DNA of 64,000 nucleotides from Climacium dendroides (GCA_950106755.1 OX467082.1:35154001-35218000); one strand, 5' to 3'; shown: positions 1 through 13,546, counted from the first letter of the stretch. Notes: a model not told the origin generated them from the sequence alone. Translations and numbers: made by a program.

Positions 1-1203
1 TATAGATGTTTAAAGAACTTGCTTATCTACATGCATACCAATTTTGAATGCGAAATTGCATGTAGGTTGTGAAATTATAATAAGAGAAATGTATGTTTTC
101 TATTTTTAATATGTTGCCCCTCCCCACAATTTTTCAGAAATTTGCATATAAAAGTTTTTTGGGATTGGAGGTGACATGAACACTACAAATAGTGTTAGGT
201 CACTAAAAAGCATTTTCAGAAAACTTCATTTCACATGAAAAGCTATCAATTCATCACACAATCCACCCTCAAATCCACCTTACAATTGTTGTAATGCATT
301 TTTTTTTATAAATACAGATCACAAATAACTCCAAATTAACACTCGCATGTTTAAATTATCAATAGTAAAAATCATGAAAACACTTTCCTCTTTCCATTGG
401 GACCATTTTCAAAGCAAATGGATATATATAATTTTTTAGATCTCAAATCAAGTGAAATTGGCAAACTTTGCTCAAAGTTGGAAAATGAAGTAAAATTGGC
501 AAGCTTTACTCCTCACTAATGGAACATGTATATGGGAAATTTCATTAAAATGGCGATATTCCATGACTTTGACATCCCATAGTTCAAATTGGGTAGTCTA
601 AAATCTAGTACACTAATAGATTTCAGACTGCCCGGTCTGAACTATGGGATGTCAAAGTCATGGAATATTGCCATTTTAATGAAATTCCCCATATCTATGT
701 TTGGAGACCTTTAAAAAATGAAATATTCACCTTTTTCAATGAAAAATGAACGATTCCAATAGTTAACCTTTAAAACTGCTCAAATTTTTTTTAAAACGGT
801 CACAAGAATTTAACTACCCACACCAAAATGAGCCTGAAATTTCAGATTGACCATATATGGTCGCTTAAGTAGTTAGGGGTTAAGGACTAGTAGTCTTTAT
901 TGATAATCCCTATTATATAAAACAAAGCTTGGAGGTGAGGAGTCTCTTTTGTTAGAGATTGATCTCTTTATGGTGGGGTGGTTTGAGCTCTTGTGAAACC
1001 TTCTTATAATAAGTAAATTTTGTGTTCATATTTAGAGTACATTGTGTTTTGAAGTTACAAGCCATAGGAGGTTTATAACATTATGGTCTTCCCAATGATC
1101 CTTTACAACTTGCAAAATCTTTTTTTTTCTATTTTCTTTTAATACTACTCACTCTCAAGGTAGCCAAAGTTGATGCATGTTCGTCTTGAAGGTGGCATAT
1201 TGC
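1..1203. other. AT-rich intergenic DNA without a gene
   Basis: No coding frame with recognisable protein features is visible. The stretch is strongly AT-rich. It contains the foldback element at 531-693 and a possible short TTAA-bounded segment at about 763-883, which has weak end similarity and is not called. Confidence 0.6.
531..693. mobile_element. Foldback MITE with long inverted arms
   Basis: The left arm, reading TATGGGAAATTTCATTAAAA at 531, is repeated in inverted orientation at about 636-693, where it reads GAACTATGGGATGTCAAAG onward to CCCCATA. The arms are about 55 bp and nearly identical, separated by a roughly 50-bp centre. No coding capacity is visible. The hairpin form and short length fit a miniature inverted-repeat transposable element. 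A TA target duplication is possible but not certain, so the superfamily is not assigned. Confidence 0.75.
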
Positions 1204-1578
1204 ACTAAGATAGAACTACCCATTACCATACATATTTGCAATCTAGGTACTTTGGAGAAGCTATTTATGAGCTCTCATATTTTTCAGAGATTGAATTGTT
1301 TGAGAGAAGTCAACTGCAAAAAGAATGAAGACATTCTGACTAGAATTGAATTTTTTTGTGATTTTTCAAAGCTGAAATGTAAAACTGTGAGTAGACCCTT
1401 GTTGAAGCATGATCAGACCATTGTTGAAGCTTGGGCTAGTGTGTCCGCTCCCTAGTGCATTGCCATCATGATGAAGAATTAATAAGATTGTGGTAATAGA
1501 TATGTCAAATGACAGAAATGGGAGGAACCTGTAGGTGGCGGAATTGGGTAATTGGTGGTATTGGGCAGTTCTACCTTA
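1204..1578. mobile_element. TIR element, intact empty copy (375 bp family)
   Basis: The left end reads ACTAAGATAGAACTACC and the right end reads GGGCAGTTCTACCTTA, so the two ends are inverted repeats of each other. The whole body is present in inverted orientation at 30971-31908, where it is split by another insertion. A third element of similar length with related ends lies at 34794-35192. The frames inside are not conserved between copies, so I treat it as non-coding. Superfamily unknown. Confidence 0.75.
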
Positions 1579-1799
1579 AATTCTGTAAACTAGTCCTGGT
1601 ATCACTGCAGTGCTCACCAGGTTGCATCAAATCCTTTAACGCGGCAATGTGGTGCGGCCGCTGGAGATGCTCTTACAGTACTCACCTCTTTGCATTCACA
1701 AGCCTCGGAAAGAACGTCCCAGCACATAACGCGCCACTCCCTTCGACGCTGACTTCATTTGGCCGTCCGCTCTGTTAATTTTGGCGTGGCCGGTCATTT

Positions 1800-2049
1800 T
1801 TTGGGCTTCGCAGCGTGTACTGATTTTGGCCCGGCCCGCCCAATTACCCAGTCTGCGCCTCTGCGAGTGTTGCAGTGGGGATGCTCTAAGAGACCCTTCT
1901 TCCTCGAACGCCTAGAGAGCGAATTTCCAAACCCTAGATGTGCATTACTGTGGGGCGACGGCTTGATATTTTGTAGTGAGCTCTTCGACGAGCTCTGTTT
2001 TGAAGGGGGCTATAGTTTCCACTCCAACCGTTGAAGGAATTTCGCAAGC
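1800..2049 (+). promoter_or_regulatory. Probable promoter and leader of eIF1A
   Basis: Base composition becomes GC-rich here. A telo-box AAACCCTA lies at 1929-1936 and a TGGGCT site-II-like element at 1802-1807. Telo-box plus site-II pairs are established features of plant promoters for translation-machinery genes. The exact transcription start cannot be seen. Confidence 0.6.
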
Positions 2050-2487
2050 ATGCCGAAGAACAAAGGAAAGGGAGGCAAGAACCGGAAGAGGGGAAAGAAC
2101 GAGGCGGAGGACGAGAAACGGGAGCTCGTCTTCAAGGAGGATGGCCAGGAGTACGCGCAGGTGCTTCGGATGCTCGGGAACGGTCGTTGCGAGGCGCTCT
2201 GCATCGACAGCACCAAGCGGTTGTGCCACATCCGGGGGAAGATGCACAAGAAGGTGTGGATCGCTTCAGGCGATATCATCTTGGTTGGACTTCGAGATTA
2301 CCAGGACGACAAGGCGGATGTGATTCTTAAGTACCAGCCCGACGAGGCTCGCCTGTTGAAGGCGTACGGCGAGTTGCCGGAAAATGTGCGCCTCAACGAG
2401 GGTATTGCTGGCGGCATGGACGACGAGGAAGAGGGTGGCGGCGATGATTACGTCGAGTTCGAGGACGAGGATATCGATAGGATATGA
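2050..2487 (+). CDS. EIF1A: Eukaryotic translation initiation factor 1A (eIF1A), intron-free
   Basis: The 145-residue frame matches eIF1A along its whole length, close to the usual 144-145 residues. It starts with the Lys/Arg/Gly-rich basic tail ([18 protein letters not shown]), continues through the S1-like OB fold at about residues 28-100 (including [25 protein letters not shown] and [13 protein letters not shown]) and ends in the acidic tail [10 protein letters not shown]. eIF1A binds the A site of the 40S subunit, promotes scanning with eIF1 and helps subunit joining with eIF5B; it acts in the cytosol. The coding region has no intron. The ATG at 2050 is the first one giving the family N-terminus. 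Telo-box and site-II elements lie upstream. The next gene, the helicase, is convergent. Identification is secure. Confidence 0.98.
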   Translation: MPKNKGKGGKNRKRGKNEAEDEKRELVFKEDGQEYAQVLRMLGNGRCEALCIDSTKRLCHIRGKMHKKVWIASGDIILVGLRDYQDDKADVILKYQPDEARLLKAYGELPENVRLNEGIAGGMDDEEEGGGDDYVEFEDEDIDRI

Positions 2488-2523
2488 GAGACGCAAGTGT
2501 TTCGGGCTGTTCGGATATTTTGT

Positions 2524-2760
2524 AACGTGCAACGTCGGGGGCGGGATGGGGAGGCGCTGTGCTTAACCTAATTGGAGGCGGCGTTATGTATATTCAAGAA
2601 TTAAACGCTTTAGTGCACCCGTTGATGATGTCCCTTCTCTGTTCTTCTGGTGTGGCAATCGGTGCATGAATTATTGTGCAGGATGTGCTCCCTCTTTGCA
2701 AAGTAGTTGTCAGTTTAGTTTGTAGGCGGAAGCGTGGGTGGCACGAGTGGTCTAGAGTTT
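2524..2760 (+). repeat. Source copy of a duplicated eIF1A 3' flank
   Basis: This sequence starts just after the eIF1A stop codon with AACGTGCAACGTCGGGG and includes GTGCAGGATGTGCTCCCTC. It reappears in diverged form and the same orientation at 3647-3842. It probably contains the eIF1A 3' untranslated region. Confidence 0.7.
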
Positions 2761-3646
2761 CTTCTTTGCTTGATGTTTTGCGTGTATATGAATTCCCTGA
2801 GCTAGCTTTGCTTGCCCTACTCGCGTTTCGAGTATTAAGGTGACAGGAGGAGATGCAAATGATGCGAATTTGCAACATTTCTCATGTGTGAGATTTGGAT
2901 CACGGAATTAAAATCCAATTCAAGATGGATCAAGGCTTATGTAGCAGTTGAATGCGTAATTCTTGATTGTCGGATGCCATGTTTCTATATCTACGACAGC
3001 TTGTCTTTCAGGTTCTTTATATTGAGATATTTGATTGTTTGGCTGTGTATGTTAACCAACAACCGGAGATGGTAATATTATTTGCTTGAAGTTCTGTATT
3101 TACATGAATCCAGCTGTCTGGGCATGCCCTTTGTGTTTGTGAGTCTGGAAGTGGCAAGAGCGGATACAAAAGATGCGAACTTGCTAGTCTCCCAATGCAT
3201 TTTAATTCTTTTCTGTCGTGAATCTGATACTCTGGTGTCCGCTGAATTCTAATCTTATTCTAGGATCAAGTTCAATATCAAGTTTCGATCCTCAGATGAC
3301 ATGATTAGAACTCATTGAAATTCTCATATTCGTATATGCTTTTGTTAGTCTTTACGTGATAATCAATGATGCAATAGTCAGAATGTTTGTGAGATGACCT
3401 TGCAGATTAAAAACGGGGTTGATACTTTCCATAGTTCTTATCCCAAATAGCCAAATGCCAATCCCATTGTGGATAGTTCGTGGATCATGTTGCGGTTCAG
3501 ATTTCTGGATGATGTGTTTCTGTGCTTGTCAGTAGAACTCCAGGATCCCATGTCCATATATTTCATATATTTTGTCTAGCCTCTCATCTAATTGAAGAGT
3601 ATTAATATCGCACTCCTTTTTGTTTTACTCTCCATGCTCTCTTTTG

Positions 3647-3842
3647 AACGTGCAACATCGGGGTAGGAAGGGGTGAACCTAAGTTTATGCGGCGGTATGT
3701 ATAAGCAAGAATAAAAAGCTTCTCTGTGCTTCCTTGTGTAGCAATTGGTGCCCGGACTATTGTGCGGGATGTGCTCCATCTTTGCAATTTGTTTTTCAAT
3801 TTGCTTGGTAAGCGGTAGGATGGATGACTTCAAACAGTCGAC
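3647..3842 (+). repeat. Diverged second copy of the eIF1A 3' flank
   Basis: The blocks AACGTGCAACATCGGGG, GGCGGTATGTATAAGCAAGAA and GTGCGGGATGTGCTCCATC align in order with 2524-2760, with small indels. No second eIF1A coding region precedes it, so either only the 3' flank was duplicated or the coding part of a tandem copy was lost. Confidence 0.65.
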
Positions 3843-5579
3843 TCTTCCCCCTTTCATAATTTTTGCCTAATTGTCAAAGTTGAGTTCATTCTCAACTTCA
3901 ATACATACTCAGATCATTAAGGATTATTCTCTTGTCCATGTACGGTACCTGTTTGACTTGGGTGTCGTGTAATTACTGTATCCTATTTCATGAATGTTAC
4001 AGTAGGCATTTTGTACCTTTATTTAACCCTCGTCTAGAGTCCCGGATGACTTCCGAGACGCTCATCGCAGCGATCTGATTCGTAATCGTCCGGATTGAAT
4101 GTTTTGTTGGAATTTGCACAAGATGTGAATGCAGTTTCACAGCCTTTTTCTTCTCTACCGTTATTTTTCAGACATTGCAGCGATGTGGAGGTGGGACTGC
4201 TTCGGCGGATATCAATAATTTAATTAGACGGTGCGTTTTGTGTCCGGTATAGCATTTAATTAATACTCCGTACTAGAACAACAATCAACACCACCAAAAA
4301 CATATCATCAGGCTGCAAGGTTTCATTGAGATGATGTTTGGATGTCATTTTAGGTCATGAGAATTTGATAAATGAAATCATGACACAATGTACATATAAC
4401 GTAAGAGATGTGTGCCTTCTTTGGGAGATTATTCTGAAGAGCTCGCTGGAAGGTCTCCATTGGATTCATGAGCCTAACTCACTTGATGTCAAACTTTTTA
4501 CATCGCATATGAATTTCTTATGCAATCATCCAAAATTGGAGGGTTGGAGAGCAGTCAGAGCACTATTGAAGGGACTATTGAAGGGACGCAAAGATTAGTG
4601 ACCAGATAGCAAACCATGATTTCACCGCTTGCTAAGAGTTGCAACCAAAGTTATTGACCATGTCCTAGCATGCAATTAGTACATTTCCATGATATGGGAC
4701 ACTTTCACTTTGCGAATAGCTTGTGTCAATGCAAAGCCTCCTATCAATCCAGAACCAACTAGAAGTGGTACTCCAATAGTGTAAGAATTAATAGTAACAT
4801 GGTGGAATTATCTCTTGAAAATAAATTCCCAATGTTATCATAGTGTGGATCATAAATCTCACATATAAAATTTACCCTACTAACCCCAGTTTATTCGGGG
4901 TTGCAGTACATGGTGTCCCAAGGATATGGCACACGAGCTGACACGGAGGTTCCTGCTACTGAGCTAGAGCGATTCTAGTTCGAAAGAAAAATTTACACGG
5001 CTTTACTTCTGCAAGCTGTTAAGCAGCCTAGTCCGGCAAATGGGCCTTCTACTCGGAAGTGCTTTGCACATTGATCGTTTTGGCGGAACGGACACTCAAT
5101 CGCTTGAATATCTTGTACATAATTTGAGGGACAGTAGTTCTCTCCCTTCATGGACCTTATCCCTCTTCCGCTTATCTACAAATGCATTTTCTAAAACCGA
5201 CGCTGTGAGCCTCTTGATCTCGAGGAGCCACGGTCACTTGTAGACGCCACGGCCATGGAAGGCATTCCATCAAAAGAAAGCAAACATGCAATAGCATGCA
5301 CTGAGTCGGCCAAGAAATTTGGCAGGTTTGATCGCGGTTGGCTCACCTGGAACAAATACGAGACATACGATTAGGTTTCATGTTGGGAGCGCAATGAAAC
5401 CAATAGACAGATTATTTTTTCCAAATGCCATTATGAACAAGTCTTACTAATATAAGCTCATATGAATTTCATATAAAATTCGTACTCATACTACTTCAAA
5501 TAAACAAAATTGAAACGAACGTGAGCAGAAGAGTCTGCTCAACCTACGTGTCATTGGAAGTAGAAAAAGCTAGATACAA
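3843..5579. other. Intergenic region between convergent eIF1A and helicase genes
   Basis: It has moderate AT content. A short open frame at 4338-4598 (+, 86 codons) shows no recognisable family and no gene structure around it. The last part probably holds the helicase 3' untranslated region. No RNA gene is recognisable. Confidence 0.4.
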
Positions 5580-8500
5580 TTAAGATTCATTCATGTTCAT
5601 TCCAGAGACCTTGAAATTCAGAGCTGCTGCAAGCCTGGACCGTAAAACAAAAAGTTGGGCCCCATCCACTGCTGTAGAGCTGAAGTAGAACCGCCGATCC
5701 ACTACAACAGAAACCACCGCATCTGCAGCAGCAAGGAGACGATGCTGTGTTTGTTCCTCCATACTGGGTCGCTCCATGACCTGCAACCTTAGATGAGGGT
5801 AAGAGGGAACGTCGATTGCATATTTATATAATCCACCAAGGCATGACAGATGGATGTCGATTGTCTTAAACATTTGGAGATATGTTCATTTGGAGACATT
5901 TAGCAGCTGTGAGAAGCAACAAACTCTGAACAATGTATTCACGACAGTAGCTCAATTCATTAAAAAAATCCAACTGTTCATGCATACTAAATACATCAAG
6001 AATCCGAAAGAAGCATGTTGAGCCAGGTGAATGTTGATAACGTATTTGTCAATGACCGTACCTCTACTTCGTCTTCACCACTCTCTCCATCATCATCACT
6101 AACGTCGTCACCCCCAGTACTTTGCTCTACCATCGTATCCTCTGAATCACCCTCAGCGGGAGCCACGACCATCTCAGTGGACAAAAGAACCAATGGGTGT
6201 GGAGTCACAAGTGTACACTTCCGTATGTAAACCTGAACACAAATATGAAAAAAACAGAAAACGATGTCCCGGGGTTAGCATGTGCAGTGAGGTAATAATA
6301 AAATCCATTCGAACATAGTAAAACAAAACGATTCAACTGGCAAAAGGCTGTAACTGAATTAAGCGTGACCATAAAAACGCAAGAATTGTTGACCTGAGCT
6401 TCTCCGCGAGTGACTTCGTCGAACACAACAAGTAGCTGACTCAGCAGGGACGGGTTCACGCGAGAGACCTCGTCAGGGCGAATACTTGTGGAATGAGGGT
6501 GAATCCGAACCTTCTCACCCCTTGCTGTTTGCACAACAGCTTTCGTACTACCAGATATGGGAGGTAACAAATTGCCAACCATTGGATACATTCCGGCTGT
6601 CAAAACTGCTCGCACAATGCCAGGATCCCGAGCATTCAGGCTACATGGATGCGACTCCATTTTGATGAAGCCTTTCTGTGCAAGCTCAGCTTGCAACTGC
6701 TGCCTCATTCCAGCGAGTTGGGCCATGGTCCCACCTGTAACGACAGAAACACCACAAAGAATACCAACGTACTAAGGAATTTTCAGTTTCAAGTGAACAA
6801 CAAATTCTACTTTTTAATCTTGCTGACTTGGAACGGAACCACGAAGAGCAAATTTTGCAAAAACACCACGACTTACATACATATGCCAGGTTGCAGCCAC
6901 AACTATTGATTTGGGGATATGGGACTATACCTGACACAAAATACCTTGAGCAGAATTGATGCTCCTGGCCACTAGCTCTTGCACTCTCCCATCTATCAAA
7001 GGCTGCCACAATAGATAAATGGTCGCTGTAGCCACCGTACATCCCAGCGAGCTCTTGCCGTGCACTCTGAGCCTGCTTCTTTTGATACGGGTGTAGCGGG
7101 AGGACAAAGGGCTCTCGAAAACCAGCAGCACAAGCAACGGTCAGCGCAGGATCGAGACAATTGAGCAGAATAGCCAAGAGAATCATCCTGCTTGTGGAGG
7201 GATGCACTGGGAGTGAACCCAGCTGCTTTCCCATGTCTGTAAGCAATTCGTCTGAAGTAAGAGCACCAATGTCTTGTAGTAGGGTTACTGCATTTCTTAC
7301 TGCTAACTCAAGCGGTGGATCAAGTGCCTTCAAGACAAAGTCTGCAATCCGTCCGTGAGGTTCGTAAAGCTTTACCTGGGACAATGCACAATGAGCATAA
7401 AACAAAATGAAAATCAAATGACATCAAGCAACACATAATTTCGACTTGTGACAGAAGAAGTGGGATTCGCAATCCTTGCAAGATAGTCAGATCAGGGCTG
7501 CAAGACGCGACCAATGTACACTATATGTAGTCAAGGACATACAAAATGCTCACAAACAAGAGGAGCCCCAATATGAGTGACGGTATATATCTGTCTCAGT
7601 GCAACTTGTACTATTACCTGCAAACAAAGTTCCTCAAGTGGAGTTCGTTTGATTTCAGGAAGCTGAAACTCGGGTAGAGACTCCATTCTTAACCTGGAGA
7701 ACAAATGATAGCAGACGCCAGGTTGGCACCGTCCTGCTCGACCTTCACGTTGTTTGGCACTCGCTTTTGATGTCCAGACAGTCTGGGAAAAAACATACAC
7801 AAAAGAGAATATTTATGTTCAGTAATAGTTGTAGATTTCATTGATTGAAAGCGGGTAAATCACAGGATTGCTATGCCAAAGTAAAGAACCAATATAATAC
7901 AGTTCACCACAACGAATTGTTCTGGCACATTCAAACTAGTACCTGCAAAGTAGACACGTTGCTGTAAGGATCATAACTTTTCTCCTTCATTCGCCCACTA
8001 TCAATAACATACACTACGTCATCGATGGTAATCGCAGTCTCAGCAATATTAGTGGCCAACACAATTTTGCAGACTCCGCTAGGCGGAGATTGGAACACTT
8101 TCCTCTGTTCACTTGAAGGCACCAGCGAGTGCAAGGGTAATAACAAGAATCTAGAGGCATCGCCGAACCAATGGGAGGCCTGTAGACACTCGCGAAGTCT
8201 CGTAATATCCTCCCACCCAGGTAAGAAGACCAAAACAGAACCTTTGAGATCTAGTCTCTCCCCGGCTTGCCAGTAAAGTATGTGCAGCAAGCGTTCAATC
8301 AAGGCTACATCAACTTCATCCTGTCACAAAATCCATAGAACAGAAGTTCCATCAGAACTTGAAAGAACGATCAGAGTGGGAGTGCTTTCTCATCGTGGTT
8401 AAGTCACAGGCCAAACGTCGATTTGACTTGTCCGACCTCACATTGGGGGTCTGGACTAGCAAAGACTCTCAGCTAATACTCTGCAAATGGTCTTACCTGA

Positions 8501-11500
8501 TCAACTGACATCTGATAATTTTGTAGCAGCGCTATTTCTGCTGCCTGAGCCTGTGACTGCTGCATATTCACAATGTGGTCATTCAAAACTGAGACAACTT
8601 CTTGTTGCCCATTGTTTGTTGCCCAGTCAAGAGCCGTGTCACCGTTATTTGCAGCGGCAGATATGTCCGCCCCGATGGATAGCAGCTGTTTGACATCCTC
8701 AACTCGTCCCTTCCCAGCAGTAACCATTAATGCAGTTGCTCCAGTTTGCGAATGACGGTAATTGCAAAGATTCAATCTTGGAAACTCTTCAATCGTATCC
8801 ATGAGCGTTTCAAAACCATCTTCTAGCCAAGCTAATTGTAGAGCTTCATCCATGCTGTTCCTGTCTTCTTCGGTGAGAGTTGTTGTCTTTGCTCTATTCT
8901 GTCCATTCTCAGTATTTAGCTGTTGGTTCTCCGTCAGGGCCAGCACATCTTCAAGGTAGTAGGTCTGCACCTGCGTACACAAATTACATCAATTTGAAAA
9001 TCAATAACTGCTCTGGTGCGTACACATCAGGGACACGGTACTGGAAATCAAAACTCAATATAAAGAGAGTCACATGACAACAAAAATTCATCTACCATCA
9101 CAACTCAAACAAAACATGGACAAATCTTAAATTTTTTTGTAAGTTAATGAATAATAAAAGCTCATATACAGAACAGGAAAAATAAAAGATGAAACAAGAG
9201 ATTAGTTGTTGTTGCCGGAACAGAGGGGAACAATAGAACAGGCTACAAACATGCAGAACCGCCAGGAAAGCCATATCTCAGATACATATGCAGACTAAAG
9301 TTTGCAAATCTGATTATTCCCTGCACATGAATAATTGACGAAATGCATCTGGGCAATCGATGTCGAAATCTTACTGGAAACGTGAAGCCCGGTACTCGGA
9401 CCACAGGGCAGCTGTTAAAGTAACTAGAGAAAAGTCCCGTATCCAATGTGGCACTCATTAAAATCTGACAAATGTATAAGTCAGTCAACAAGTTTGAAGC
9501 TTTCAAAGTAGGCATGTGCCTTCAAGTAAAGACTTTAAATAGAGACACAATAAGCATAATATCAAAAGTGGAAACTGTTACTACTGATGAACTCAGAAGA
9601 CTCACCAACCGCAAGTTTGGCTTTGATGCGAGCAAATCTCTGCACAACAAAGATAAAAATCAGCTCTGATATTTGTTGTCATGATGATACGCAATCCAAC
9701 TCTACTTCAAACATATCCAGTGCTAGAAACTTGCAAGGCATTCATCGCATGGACTAGATTCAGTAAGATTGGACACAACCACTATAACACCAGTGCTTAA
9801 ATGAAGTGAAACATACATAGAGCATCAGGACTCAATGATTCTAGGCGTGCGACTCCGATTATATTCACCTGAGCACAATCAATAAGAAATCAGCATTCCG
9901 ATCACGCTCGTGAATTTCATCCTGGAAAACCACATCTCAAAAATCTGAGAGTGAGAGGAAAAGGAATTTACAATATACAGGATATATCAAGCTAATCAAC
10001 TGACATCTAGGACAGCGAGAGCCACAGTGGACCAACAGCAAATTCAATGGTAATTAATCACTTCATGTGATGCAATTGCATAAAATAACAAAAGATCATT
10101 GAGAATAAAGGAAAAATAAGCTGCTCAGAAATATAAAGGAGAATCATGGATACACAAAATTCGGTGGTATCAGTAGTAACAGCTGCCATTTTTGGTATTG
10201 TGCTAATAATACGGTGACAAATCATGAATACCCAAAAATTGGCAACCAAGTAATAGAAGCAATCTACAATGTGGAGAAAATAAAGTCTTAGAATCAAGGA
10301 AACCAACAAGAGACTTACAACAATAACATGAGTGGCATCAAGCCCACTGAATTCCTCTGATTCATCCATCACAGACACATTTTCATTCATCTTAAGGCGT
10401 CCCGATCCAACAAGTTTTCGTAAAAGCACACCATTTGTACAGAACATAAGAGAAGAATGCCTGCCCCCTTTTGACTCCAAACGGATCTGCAAATTCCAAG
10501 GTCAAGCCATACGACCTTCCATCAATATGCATTCATTGCAAACACCATGCTAATACTCCCATTGCAATATTAGTTAGAATCAACATGTCTCCCAGACCAA
10601 GAAATGCTGTCAAATTACAAAGATCCAAATTCAATACCATCTGAGAATTCCAAGTGAACCCAACAAAGACTAGTAAAAGCGATCATATAAATTAAAACCA
10701 AGAAAAAATTCCCAAAAGCTAACCTGATAACCAACAGTATCACCGACATTTTCCCCACGCTCAGCAGCAATTCGTTCAGCAACTGCAAGAAATAAATTTG
10801 TTAACGATAAAATGGAAGAAAATACAGAAAACGTAATCAAACTAGCATTCAAGTTCATGTCAGTCATTCAAGCAACAGTCCTAACTTTTGCAAACTTGAA
10901 ATTGAATCTAAAGCGCATCTGAAACAAGTTCAGCACATCCAAACTCCAAGTGGTCCAAGTCATCGTCAAGAAGCAATCGAGTCAAACAAGACAAACCTGA
11001 AGTGGCTGAAATACGCCGAGGTTGAGTGCAGATAATTCTGCAGGGTTTCTTCTGAGCCCACATATGATCAAGTATGTACTGGGGAACCTGAAGGCCACCC
11101 AATCAAACGAACGTCTTTCACGTGATGTAGCTCATTGTTCCCGTGTCTCAATTTGTGAAATTCCCCAAATGGAACCCCAACAGAGCAAACAAAACGAAAC
11201 AAAGTTTATTTTTCTTTCTATGAAGACATGTTTTCGATATAATAACTGCTATCGACATACTAAAGTACATCAACATAATATATCCTGGAAGCAGCGGAGA
11301 CATGCATATCAACCTGCGTAGTCTTCCCACAACCCGTTTCTCCAGCAATGAGAACCACCTGAAAGAAGTTTGCACATCAACGGACAGTTACATAAATAAT
11401 AAATGAACCAATAACCATTCACAATCTAATCACAGACTGAGGGCATAAAAAATCAAATTCAGTATAGAAATAGACAAAGTCAAGCAGACAGCCCTCACAA

Positions 11501-13302
11501 ATTTATCAGGGAACTCGGCTCCAAATTATTCCAATCCAGCTCATTATTTATAAGCATTAACAAACTAATAATGAGCTTGAGTGATTGTAAGCAGTACACC
11601 GTCTGACCTGGTGGTTGTCCACAGTTGCTGTAATTTCATTCTTAAAGGAAGCGATTGGGAGAGTAGCCCTCTTCTCTGCCATCTGATAACACGAATAGAA
11701 CTAGCAAGTTCAGTCAAAGACATAAGCATGAGGCAATGAAAACATTAAATAGTACACTAGGAAAAGAACGAGTGTGGTTCCAAGTGGTTAATCCAGGTGG
11801 TCACAAGAGTACGAACCTTTTTAAGAGCGGGCACTTTCTGTAGTCGTGAAGCTAGTACAGCAGCTTGTCTTACAACCTCATCTCGACTCATCGTCAATTG
11901 CTTGCCAGACTTTCCGCCTCTCGATCCATCCCTTCTCCTGGAGGCGCTGCCCCTGGTCGAAGTCATTGCTGGCGAATCCCATTTACTTACAACTAGCTCC
12001 TCTTCCCCAGGAGGATGTCTATAAAAAAGGTCCGCTAGAACTTCCTGAGACGCCGGTGAGAACGACAAAGGGGCTGCTGAATGTTTCCTGTTTCCCTGCT
12101 GTTGTACAGGTTTAAAAACTGCAACACGTCGATCATTTCCCTTTCTGCACATCACCAATTATTAAGCAAAAACAACAAAATCCTGAAGCACGCACTAATT
12201 ATCGAGAACCAGCACAAAATCAAAGGATACAAGACAGAAGTGTTTTGTTTCATGCTTTTGTGAAGTATAAACCCTGCTGTTGAGAATGAGAGACTCGCAA
12301 CGTAAGACATCTATATTTTCACTCAGAATTCTTGCTTACGAATTTCAAACATGACAAGTGTAATTTGTCTTAGCTACATTCTCCAGCAGCATCGCGAAGC
12401 AAACACATACCCTCGACTCTTGGACTTTAAACCCAGCTTTTTGCAAGTGTCGTGCACCACAGCTCTGTCATGATTGCTAAGATCCGCTTCAAAAACTACC
12501 TCTGCATTCCCAAAATTCCACAATGAACACGTACTGGCAAAAAGAATTCTTCACGAGTATCAACGAATTTAAGACTATAACTACAATTAGGTATATCAAA
12601 ATAATATACAAGCTAGAGAAATAAGCAGTAACAAGCAGGCTAAATAACCGGTACCCCCCCCCCCCAACATTCAATCGATACCAATAATATATCAAGCCAT
12701 CCATAAAGAGGATTCCGCCTCACTCATCCAGCTGATGCCAGACATGGAACCCATTGAAGTGGAGTACCGGAAGTTGTGCCAATATGCTGTTCTTAATACA
12801 CAATTTGTGCGTGCAACCATACACAGTTTCAAACACGGCAATCTCATGTAAAAAAGCAGTATTAGCTTTCAGGTCCGAATTCAACGTAACCCCTACCAAA
12901 TGTGTATGACAACTACATACCAAATTCACATTACTCCTCTAAAGCATGTGTAGGATGTACACATATTATTTAATCACTCCAATTCAGCGCTTAAAGTGTC
13001 GTAATTAGATGCGGTGCTCTTAATGTCATTATACTTGGACACTCTCAGGAAAAGTTCAATTCAACGATGCATGCTTTCATGCATTGGCTCAAGAATTTCA
13101 TACACATTTGCATACTTCACCACTAAACAGTCCATTAAACAGTCCAAGAGAATAAACCTTGCTCATTGCTAGCCTTGAATTGATTAAGCCGGTCCACAAT
13201 ACTGATCCGATCAGCCTCAGCCACGGGACGTCGCCCAGCGATAGGTCCTCTCCCGCCCCTCCCTCCACCTCCACGACCTCCTCTTCCCCGCCACGTCTCC
13301 AT
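5580..13302 (-). CDS. DEIH-box RNA helicase with R3H and ankyrin repeats (DExH6/NIH-like), 18 exons
   Basis: Splicing 13302-13158, 12501-12411, 12144-11817, 11682-11608, 11358-11314, 11087-10997, 10782-10724, 10486-10319, 9921-9869, 9639-9606, 9464-9375, 8970-8497, 8320-7943, 7782-7618, 7375-6931, 6734-6394, 6232-6062 and 5780-5580 gives 1117 residues, with GT-AG introns in phase throughout. The N-terminus is an RGG-rich tail. An R3H domain follows (about 49-80). The helicase core has GETGCGKT (motif I, about 219), TQPRR (Ia), DEIH (motif II, 335-338), SAT (III, about 367) and QREGRAGR (VI, 688-695). Two ankyrin repeats (about 468-525) sit between the RecA-like lobes. HA2 and an OB fold follow. 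This is the architecture of plant NIH/DExH6 and animal YTHDC2 without the YTH domain. The family remodels RNA, probably in the nucleus. Exon 17 adds an acidic stretch. The exon 18 acceptor is the least certain junction. Confidence 0.94.
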
Positions 13303-13538
13303 CCAAACACAACAGAATCAAACTTCTACAGAAACCTCTAATTTGCTCAATGTCGGTCGAAATTTCACAGAAGAAAATTCTCTGAAGGCGCGCTTACAGT
13401 CACAGGGACAGAAAGAGGCATGAGCTTTCAAAATTGAATAGGACTGCGCGGGGATTGAGACGCAAAATCAAGGGAGAGGTAATGGAGGTTCATCGGAGAT
13501 GGCGAATATGAATGGAATCCAGGGAGAAGAGTTAGGGC

Positions 13539-13546
13539 TAGGGTTT
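13539..13546 (-). promoter_or_regulatory. Telo-box upstream of the helicase gene
   Basis: AAACCCTA reads on the minus strand about 240 bp upstream of the helicase ATG at 13302, inside a short GC-richer segment (13380-13640) that is the likely promoter and 5' leader. Telo-boxes are established in plant promoters of RNA and translation genes. Confidence 0.55.

Noticed and set aside
763..883. Possible short TTAA-flanked element (TTAACCTTTAAAAC to TTAGGGGTTAA)
   Set aside because: The two ends match only weakly beyond the first few bases, so chance cannot be excluded.
4940..4990. tRNA-like tract (GGTTCCTGC ... GATTCTAGTTCGAA)
   Set aside because: The arms do not fold into a complete cloverleaf and there is no acceptor stem pairing.
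5781..5873. Upstream extension of the last helicase exon to an ATG at 5873
   Set aside because: The frame above 5780 has an in-frame stop just before that ATG and no acceptor in the right phase; the acceptor TTGCAG|GTC at 5780 keeps the frame and the OB-fold match.
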